Source: Endotrypanum monterogeii (taxonomy: Eukaryota > Euglenozoa > Kinetoplastea > Trypanosomatida > Trypanosomatidae). Taken from it: 64,000 bases of DNA. Each line of letters opens with the position of its first letter. Positions within the stretch are counted from its first letter, which is position 1. This document shows, piece after piece, positions 1 through 8,500 of the stretch. The stretch lies in the NCBI GenBank assembly GCA_000333855.2, contig CM007334.1:340469-404468 (forward strand), given 5' to 3'. The notes under the pieces are model-generated. The model did not search any database. It had not been told where the DNA came from and saw nothing but the letters and a program-made list of their open reading frames with translations. Both the position numbers and the translations under genes were made by a program.

Positions 1-21
1 GAGCTTCCACCAGAACCCCCC

Positions 22-56
<35 letters not shown>

Positions 57-1990
57 CACAGGCACACACACACACACACACAGGCACAGGCACACACACA
101 CACACAGGCACAGGCACAGGCACAGCAGGAACCTGCAAAGCGTCACCCAGTAATCCGCCCTTCTGTATCTCGCCATTTCTACTACGTCGACAGCCGCTAT
201 CGACCAGCCCCCGACACTCCACGTGATACGAAGAAGCACGAGAAGGGTGTGGGAGAAGGGAACAACGTGGATGCCCCTCTGTCGCCCCGTCCTCCCCCTT
301 GGGTTACTCCCCCACCCCCCACCCACAGCTCACGCCCTCCGCAGATCTGCAGGGGTGGCAAAGGAGCACAATAAGGAGGCACCGACGGAAGAGATGCAGA
401 AGGGAAAAAACACACGTACTGTGACCTACACGAAAAGGGCTTGCCGGGCAGCACGGTGCGCCTACGCGTCAGCTACACGCACGGTCTCAACAACACGATT
501 TGGGGCTTCCAGGGCCCGATAGCACCCAGGGACGCCTACAGAGCCTCTCCGAGCGATGTAACGCTGCAGCCGCCTATTGGAAGAGTGCAGGCGGGAGTGA
601 GGTGCATCAGGGCGATATCTGATCATCGAAGCACACGGAAGTGAAACGACGAAAAGAGGAGCGCACACACACGCACACACACGCGCCCGACTACGCACGC
701 ACAGGCAAGGCACAGCTGACTTATCACTCGTTGCACACGCAGACGCCAAGCGCGGCATAGAATGAGGTGAACAGATAAGGCGGATATAGACTGGATTGCC
801 AGCCACAGAGAGTCGGGCATACGCAAAGCACGCAGAGGCCCAGCACGTGTATATTTTCAAAGTGTGAAATGAGCATCGGTGGGGTAGGCCCTCACACCTG
901 TCAACATATGAGTACATCCGAGAGCGTGTAGTATGACAGATCAGTGAGCAGCAAAGTGGAAGGAGGGGCACATAAAAGGCGCTCACGGGGCTGTCGCTCT
1001 TCGCAACTGACGCGTGCACCGTCAGCCGATCGGCTTTTAACTGCATGTCACACGGTAGATGTGCACCCACGCGCGTGGCGGGGGTGTGCTTGAGGGGCGA
1101 AGGCACGAGGACACGCAGTCGGATTATCGTGGTGGCCGTACTCGTCAGTGTTCGGAGCTCGAGAGGTAATGTCGTTGCAGGTGGTGGTGATTATACATCA
1201 GCGGAAAAGTGAGGGAATATTGTGTTTTTTTCACACTCAGATACACACTCGCACACACACACACACACACGCACACGCACACACACAAACACACACATAC
1301 ACCTACACACAGATACACATGAAAGAAGTGCGTAGCATCATAATCATGTGTCTTCTCTTGTCTCATCATGCGACAAGGTATCAGTGGTAGAAAAAAAAAA
1401 AAAGAAACGCTAGGAAGGACGGAAGCAAGTAGGGGAGGAGGGTGGAAAGCAAAGCTGATGGCAGCAGTCGTTCCATGGAATGAGGGGAGCGAGGAGGAGG
1501 AAAGGAAGGTAGAGAGAAGGATATGATGACATAGCTCAATGTCATTACCTGCCTTCTGCCCGCTGATCTTTTCCCGCCGTGACCTCATCCTCTTTCCCCC
1601 TCCCCCTCCTCTTCCCATAGTCCTCTTATTGACTTGCCATACAGGCATGAAAAATGATAATAGTAGGAATAATGATAGTGGTGGGCTCTGATCAACAAAA
1701 CACGGGATAAAAAAAAAAGAGCTCATGCACAAAACCAGAAACATAAAAGTTTGCTTCGACAGCTTTGGTGTGTTGCGATGCATATGAGCACCCGTAACGA
1801 AGTGTGCTTAGCTTTACCCGCGTGAATGCCTAGTCTTCTTTTGGGGCTCCGGGGATACTGACCATAGCTAGAAAAACAAAGAAACGAACAAAAAAAAAAA
1901 TGCAAGATACAACAGCGCCACCCTCTCCTTGCCGCTGCTCCGGCCTTCGTGACCTTGGACTATTCCATCTACGATGAATCGATGCACTGC
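1..1990. other. Intergenic region left of glutathione synthetase
   Basis: No convincing gene. It holds a (CA)n/GGCACA minisatellite at the left edge, a second (CA)n tract near 1247-1312 and several poly-A runs. The right-hand part should be the 3' untranslated region of the leftward glutathione synthetase gene. Open frames here translate into low-complexity Cys/Val or His/Thr runs from the dinucleotide repeats. Confidence 0.7.
25..126. repeat. (CA)n / GGCACA minisatellite
   Basis: CA dinucleotides are interrupted at intervals by GGCACAGGCACA units. This is a compound microsatellite in intergenic DNA at the window edge. Confidence 0.9.
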
Positions 1991-3877
1991 TTAGATGTAA
2001 CGCTTTACGAGCCATGCCACGGCCGCGGCAGTCCCCAGGGTCGCCACAGTAACCCTTGTAAAGTCCAGTCGGCAAGCGCGCTCCTGACCACCAATCTTGC
2101 TGACACCAGGCGAAAAGACAGGATTTGAGGCATGGGTGATCAGCTGCAGGCTACTCAACGCCGCTACGCCAGCCATCACACCCCCGTCCTCGACATCGGC
2201 TGGCTTTGTTCGCACGATGCTGCCGGCAGCCTCGTTAAGAACGTAATTGTCCGCATTGTGTGACAGCGTAATGCCGAAGATGCCAAGCTCCGAGCACGCG
2301 TTGTTCTCCAAGACGTGGATTTCATTTTGCCTGAAGAAAACACCCGTCGTGACGGGGTAGTTAATCTTCTGCATCAAAATATACTCGTGTCGAATCTCCT
2401 GATAAAGTGGGTCATCCTTTGCCGTATCTCGCAGTAGGCGCCGCATATCCTCTCCGGAAATAAGATTACCGCCTCCCTCCAGTTGGGGTTTGAGTACATA
2501 TCGATCGGGATTAGCCACCGCGTCCGCGATCCAGTACTCCGGGTCGTCAATGACCCTACCCCTGTCCTCCTTGCGGCTTTCTGCAGAGCGGGCGTACTCG
2601 TCTTTGTTCAGTGAGTACTGTGGAACAAAATGTTCTGCCATAGCAGTGGCCTTGTTGCGGTCACCGGCAAAGCTCACCGGCGTCAGCACCTCCCCGACAT
2701 TCGACATGAGCTGCTGCATTTTTTTGAAGGTCATCAAATGGTACGGTATACTCGGGCACTTCACCGCATTGGATTCCTCCACCCATTCACGGGCCTGCCA
2801 CTCCACCTCCGTCGGCAGGTCTTCCGGCACGTAGGTGCTGCGGAAGTACGCCACGGCCACAACATATTTCTCCTCCACAATAGCGAAGGCTGGATGCGGC
2901 TTCACGCGCAGGTCTGTTTTTGCCATCGCGCTGCCGCCCAAACCGAAGTCTGCAAAGGTGGCGTGCTCTAATCGCATCGTCTTCTGTAGCTGGGCGAGCG
3001 TTCGTCGCATACTCAGCACACCGTGAGTCTCGAGCAGCTCCAACAACAGCCTGTACTGGTCCGCCGTGTTGCGCTCCTTTTCTTGAACTACGACGAGCAC
3101 GATCGGCCTCAGCATCACACCTGTACGCTGCTCATATTGACGAAGAAAATACGAGTACGGCACGGTTTTGCGCCAGATAGCCACCGTTTCAGCTAAAGCC
3201 GCCGGTACCTGCACCGCCGAGTTGTGCGCTTTGTCTGTGATGTACGCCGACTCGCGCACCTGAAGTATTTCTGCAACGAGTCCGTCCTCGGCGCCGATGC
3301 TCACGCTGGCTGTACGAAACTTTTGGAGATACGCATGGAACTGCTGGACAAGCGGAGAGAGACCGGCGAAGGAGCAGCTGATAGTGTTGATTTCTATGTT
3401 CTTCCACTGCCGCGCCGTCTCCGTCGCGAGCGGCGCTGTGGATTTGACATCACCACGGGAGGCGGGGTCGTTGCCCTTAGGATCGATGGAGCTCATGTAG
3501 TCCGTCCGAAAGATGCCCAGCATTAGCGATTGGTACACTGGAGACGTGGCCCCGACAGGAGGGGTCATGTACACCTTCTCCAGGATGGAGAGCAGCCGGC
3601 CGGTGAAGCGGCGGTCGCTCTCTGCCGTCGCTCGCATTGAGTCACGCAGGAACACGTAGTTGCGCGCTGTGCGGTTGATCGCTTCATTCCATAGGAGCTG
3701 GCGGCTGTACAGCTCACGTAGCACATCGGCCTGCATTGTGAGAGGGCGCAAAGACAAGGCAGGATGAGTAGCGTGGTAGGTAGGGGGCTGACGCATGACA
3801 AGCCCCAGCTGAAGGCACTTGGCTGTCAGCTCCTCCTCGCTAGGAAGGCTGTCCAGCCTTTCGACGGAAACGGACAT
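1991..3877 (-). CDS. GSS: Glutathione synthetase (eukaryotic GSS family), with C-terminal hydrophobic tail
   Basis: ATP-grasp ligase that joins gamma-glutamylcysteine and glycine to make glutathione, the precursor of trypanothione in these parasites. Visible family motifs, numbered from the start used here: IFRTDYM near 122-128, EINTIS near 162-167, the glycine-rich ATP loop VLKPQLEGGGN near 461-471, SELGIFG near 529-535 and RTK...DGGVMAG near 556-569. An in-frame ATG 75 bases upstream (3952) exists. The first AG after the polypyrimidine tract lies at 3914-3915, inside that extension, so the mature mRNA should start at the ATG used here; the human enzyme also starts at about this point. Animal and yeast enzymes end soon after the DGG motif. 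This one adds about 50 residues ending in a 16-residue hydrophobic segment (VTVATLGTAAAVAWLV) and KRYI, which looks like a tail anchor. Confidence 0.93.
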   Translation of the reverse strand: MSVSVERLDSLPSEEELTAKCLQLGLVMRQPPTYHATHPALSLRPLTMQADVLRELYSRQLLWNEAINRTARNYVFLRDSMRATAESDRRFTGRLLSILEKVYMTPPVGATSPVYQSLMLGIFRTDYMSSIDPKGNDPASRGDVKSTAPLATETARQWKNIEINTISCSFAGLSPLVQQFHAYLQKFRTASVSIGAEDGLVAEILQVRESAYITDKAHNSAVQVPAALAETVAIWRKTVPYSYFLRQYEQRTGVMLRPIVLVVVQEKERNTADQYRLLLELLETHGVLSMRRTLAQLQKTMRLEHATFADFGLGGSAMAKTDLRVKPHPAFAIVEEKYVVAVAYFRSTYVPEDLPTEVEWQAREWVEESNAVKCPSIPYHLMTFKKMQQLMSNVGEVLTPVSFAGDRNKATAMAEHFVPQYSLNKDEYARSAESRKEDRGRVIDDPEYWIADAVANPDRYVLKPQLEGGGNLISGEDMRRLLRDTAKDDPLYQEIRHEYILMQKINYPVTTGVFFRQNEIHVLENNACSELGIFGITLSHNADNYVLNEAAGSIVRTKPADVEDGGVMAGVAALSSLQLITHASNPVFSPGVSKIGGQERACRLDFTRVTVATLGTAAAVAWLVKRYI

Positions 3878-3913
3878 GCCTGTGGCAGCAGCGATGACTA
3901 TAGTTTTGTTTTC

Positions 3914-3950
3914 CTTAATGGGGAAAATGCGATGTAAAAAATCGTTGTAC
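3914..3950 (-). promoter_or_regulatory. Trans-splice acceptor deciding the GSS start
   Basis: On the minus strand a TTTTTTACATCGCATTTTCC pyrimidine stretch is followed by the first AG at 3914-3915. The resulting 5' UTR to the ATG at 3877 would be about 36 nt. It excludes the upstream ATG at 3952. Inferred from sequence only. Confidence 0.65.
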
Positions 3951-4005
3951 ATATATATATATATTTATTTATATATATATTTATTTATTTATATATTTAT
4001 TTATA
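3949..4005. repeat. (TA)n/(TTTA)n tract
   Basis: Mixed TA and TTTA repeat directly upstream of the GSS splice acceptor. Confidence 0.9.
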
Positions 4006-4822
4006 TTCGGATGCGGGTGACAGAGAGACCCACGCACCATAACAATACAGAAGAATCCAGCAGCCATGGGCGAAGTAAAGAAAAAGAACAAAGCAGAAGA
4101 GAACCAAGAGAGAGCGAAGAGGGAGGTTGACATATAAACAGGAAGAAGCCAGAAACTCGAGTTCTGGGGGTACGACTGCAGTCATAGGTAACAAGAATGG
4201 TGACGCATCCCGCAGGCAGCAAACGTTTGGCGCTGATTTATAGTTCGTACATAAGTGCTCAACATGCCACAAAGAGAGGTGACATCGTACCAAATGATAT
4301 AACCGTGAAAATATATTTTTTTCTAAGCGCGGTCAGCGGCAGGTGTAGCAAACGACAGGCACGCACATGCATGGAATATATATATATATATATTATATGC
4401 GTGCGTCTAGGAACGGCCATACAGAGATACAAGGATGCAAGTGTGTGCAATATCAAACAAGAGGAGGGGGGGAGGTAGAGAAAAGGAGGGAAGGCGACGA
4501 GGGAGTGCGCGTCAAAACGACTGGTTGAGGAGGAGCTTAACGAATATGCGGGAGTTTGAGGTGTGGTGGTCAGCTGCGATGAATGGAACACGACGCGCTA
4601 AGCAGCAAAACCAAAGACGTTTGCGTGGAGGGAGGGGAAATGTGAAGATGTGTGTGCGTGGGAGGAGGGGGGACAATCTTTAAGAAAGCGTCGTCGTACA
4701 GCGTGACGAGGTGCCGCGACACCCAGGCAAATCCCTAGAGAACGTGTGGGGAGGGTGAGGCGTTGATGGATACGCTACGGTGAGAGCGGCGGATAAATAA
4801 AAAAAAGAGCCATGGAAGTGGG

Positions 4823-4824
<2 letters not shown>

Positions 4825-4857
<33 letters not shown>
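4825..4857. repeat. (TA)n microsatellite
   Basis: 33-base uninterrupted AT dinucleotide run in the POLIC 3' flank. Confidence 0.95.
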
Positions 4858-4858
<1 letters not shown>

Positions 4859-5589
4859 CAGGAGAATATTTTAAGAAAACAGAACATGTACTCGAAGTAG
4901 CCGTATATCGATCAAAGCGACCTTTCGTGATCAGCGATAACGGGTAGCCACCGCGCCTGTGCTGTCTTCAGCTCAAAATGAGAGACTGCATGTTGTTGAT
5001 ATAATTCGAACCAAGAGACGCGAATAGAGATCGCCGTCACTGCATCCTGTGACGGAAGTGCGACTTGCCATGGGTTTTAAATGTAAGCGTTGCGCAGATA
5101 TATCAAATATGTGCTGGAGAGCAAGTGTAGACTTGCATTTTGTTTTTGTCTGCACCTCTCCCTTACACGATATAACAACCTTCTCCCACAAACCACACCT
5201 GAGAAGACCACCCCCACTCACCCACCGCCACCACTTCTTTTTTTTTTTTTCAGGAAAGGGAAAAAAAAAGTGCGCACCTACAACCTCACCGGAAAAAAAA
5301 AAATGGGTGTAGTTCTGATATGTGGCGTAGTGGTGCTTCGCATGGCGGTTACACTAGGGCATCCACACACACGCACACTCAGACTTGAGAGACAAAAATC
5401 TATGGTAATTTCTCTGTATGACGTGCCCCCTTTCTTGGTCTATGTCTGTCGCCCAATGGATGCGGAACACTAAATACAATTAGAGAAGGAGCGGGCACAC
5501 ACACAGAGAGAGAGAGAAAAAGAGACAAACACACCATAACATACAAAACCCTGTTGTTGTTTTCTTTTGACAGCTGTGAGCCTCTGAGG

Positions 5590-8500
5590 CTAAGCGGACA
5601 GCTCTCCCAACGAAAGGCCAGAATGAATTTCCGCCTTGAAGGGTACGTCCAGCTTCATGTCCGGCCAGAGGGCAGCGATGGTTTCTTGCGTGTGCCCCAT
5701 GATGCGGGCAAGATCAGCACGGACCTCGTCAGCGACTGACTTGTGTGCATCCACCCACACGCAGTCGTGGACGGTGTTTACGAGAAACGCCTTTTCTCCA
5801 TAGTTGCGCTTCCGGTAGAATTCGCGCACGATGACGCCACACATGATCTGAACAATTTCCCCCGCCAAGCCCTGTACCGGGTAGTTCTTCAGCCGCGGCA
5901 CACTCTTGCGGTCCCTGGTAAAGTCAAATTTGCTACCCGTGGGAACAGCGAAATAGTACATGGGTTCCGTCAGCATCACAACACGACGCATGTTCGTGTT
6001 GAGAAATGAGCTGTCAAGTGTGCGGAGCTGCAGTAAGCGATCTGCCCCGGTCTCGACGCACCTCGTCACGAGACTGTAGTATCGGTTCAGCTCCTTGTAA
6101 TGGTGTTCCTCGGCCATGATGAGACGATCCACCTCCTGCTCCGTAAGCCCTGTTGTAGTGGAGATGGTTGCGACACCAGCACCGTATTGGCGCTGAAAAG
6201 AAAAGACCTTCGCCTGCTGTCGCAACTGAATGTACTGCGGGTCCTTCTCCACCTTCGCCTTACGCACGATATCCTCATAAGGCTCCTTCGTCATGAGAGA
6301 GACGCGAAGGCAATGGAAGTCAACGTTGGCGCGAAGCTCCTGCATCATTCTAGGGTCACGGCAGAGCGCGGCCAACACAACGACCTCGAGTTGGCTGTAG
6401 TCTGCCTCAATCATGATTCCGTCTGCACCAAATCGTGACACGATCAGACGGCGAAGGTCCTCCTCCTTGGGGATGTTCTGGAGATTCGGCGACTGCGAGG
6501 AGAGTCGACCGGTGGCCGTCACGCAGTGACACAACTCGCCGTGAACACGGTCGTTACACTCTGGCAGTACAGCGCGGAAGAGGCACCCCTCTTCAAAGAG
6601 TTGCATCTTCTTCTCGGTGAAACGCAGCTGCTGCAGCGCCGAAAAAAAAGAAAGGTCAATCGCCTTATACGGCGACAACAACATGGTAACTCTCTCCATC
6701 GCGTCAGCACCAGAGGAAGCTGACTTACCACGCAAGAAGCGTCGCAGAAGTGGGTGCAGCTTCTCCGGCGTCACCATCCACAACATGCCAGCCGTTGATG
6801 CCTGCTCCTGGCCATGGAGCCCCTGTGGTGAGCTCGACGGAGTTGGATGCGAGCTGCGGAACGCGTCACGAGGCGTGCCCATCACGGAGGCACACTGCGA
6901 CACAATACCTCTCAAAGCCCCTTCAAACCCACCAAGCGAGACAAGGTCCTTTGCATGCGCCTCCCATGTACAACGGGCTGAGAAGGTGCCGACGCTAGTC
7001 GTGCCCAGCTCTGAGAAGTCGGACTCAAAAGACTCAGCACCCTGAGGCGACGGTGGGAAGGCCTTGTTCACGTCCGCGAAGCAGACCCGCTCCAGGGACA
7101 CCGGCTCGAGGTCCGCACCGACGCGGTCCGAACAACTGCGAAAGACAACTTTTTTGATCGCCTCGAGCACACCTGTGTCCACCAGCGGCTCCAGCTTGTC
7201 GTGTGCGCAATTTGTGAGCAGGAGAAGAGTGCGCAGGTCTCCGGAGCAGTCACTGTCACCGACCGCTGCACCGCCTTGACGTGTCTTTTTTCCACCCGAC
7301 TTGCGTGTCGACAACACCTTTGCCGGTCCGGTCTGCGCAGGGGATGCTGCCGCCAATAGCTGCTGGAGCGGCTCGAAGGCAGCAATGCGCTCTTTCAGCT
7401 GCGTCACTGTCACCACATCTGGCCTCTCTGCAACAGGAATCACGTCATCCACGGCCACCCGCAGGCTTAGCTCGCTCATCTCATGGTCCGTTACGGAAGG
7501 GCAGTAGAGCGATATTTGCTCTAGCCAGCCACCCAACCTCACCTTGCAGATGATCACGACGACAGCGGTCTGTCTAAGCAGCGCGTCCATCGTGCAGCGT
7601 CTGCAGAGCTTCTGAATCACCTGAAGGCTACGACGCGCATCGCTCGGTGTGATAGCGCTGCCAACGGCGGAGTCGCTGCTGCCCTCACGTAGCGTGTCCA
7701 CACGTGTATAGACCTCTGGCACCGTAGTGCCAGTGGCGCAGCACACGGCATGTGGGAAAAGACTCGTTACGGGGAACCGAGCCGGCGACGGGGGAATAAA
7801 TCGGGATCCGAGGTGACGACAAAGACTGCCACCATAGATGATGGTGCTGATGTCCTGGGGAGAACGGAAGTTGATTCGCCGTCGCACAACGTCGTCCATG
7901 GACTGCGTGAAATCCATTATTTTACTTTGCAGCAGCTTTTCCAGTCGCTCGTGGTCGAGGCGTAACGTATTGGCAAAATTGGTGACCTGAGACTGTGGCG
8001 CCAGCTGCAGCCCCTGCAGCTCCATCTCCATCGACGCCAACAGGCCATCCATTCGGTGCTGCAACGATGACATCTGCCGCGTGCTTACAGCAACCTCCAG
8101 CTGCGTCTCGTAGATCAGCTTCAGCTTCGCCAAGGTCTGCATCGACCCCTTCAGTGGCCCATCGTGATACTGTAGCAGTGTTCGCTCCATCGTGGCGAGA
8201 TGTAAGTGGTTGAATCCCTTTAGCAGGTACTGGGCATACTGCGCACACCATATCTTGCCACCATTGTACAGAAACGTTCGCAGCCTCACGCTGCTCCGAA
8301 GAAAAAGTAAAATACGCTTTATATCCCAACCAATCAGAACGGCATTCTCGGCCCTGCTCCTGGGGTCCGGCGCATCTGGTGAACCCATTGGCAATGTGTC
8401 CGGCAACACAACCTCAGGGTCGACGAACTCTCTCACCTCACCAGTCATCCCGTCTCTATCGGCACGCCAGCACTGCAGTGGAGGCGGGTTCATCAATGTG

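Larger units (their letters stand above)
3878..5589. other. Intergenic region, GSS to POLIC
   Basis: No gene seen. It contains the GSS splice signals at the left, three AT-rich repeats (3949-4005, about 4376-4393, 4825-4857), a purine-rich stretch at 4070-4135 (polypyrimidine on the coding strand) and the 3' untranslated region of POLIC on the right. Confidence 0.7.

Noticed and set aside
462..1106. 214-codon open frame on the minus strand left of GSS
   Set aside because: Composition is Cys/Ser/Arg-rich with a CA-repeat-derived Cys-Val run, no family resemblance, and it lies in the expected 3' UTR.
1145..1783. 212-codon minus-strand frame next to GSS
   Set aside because: Phe/Ser/Leu and Cys-Val low complexity arising from purine-rich and CA repeats; no domain.
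4985..5005. Box B-like GGTTCGAATTA on the minus strand
   Set aside because: Flanking bases do not form a T-stem or acceptor stem.
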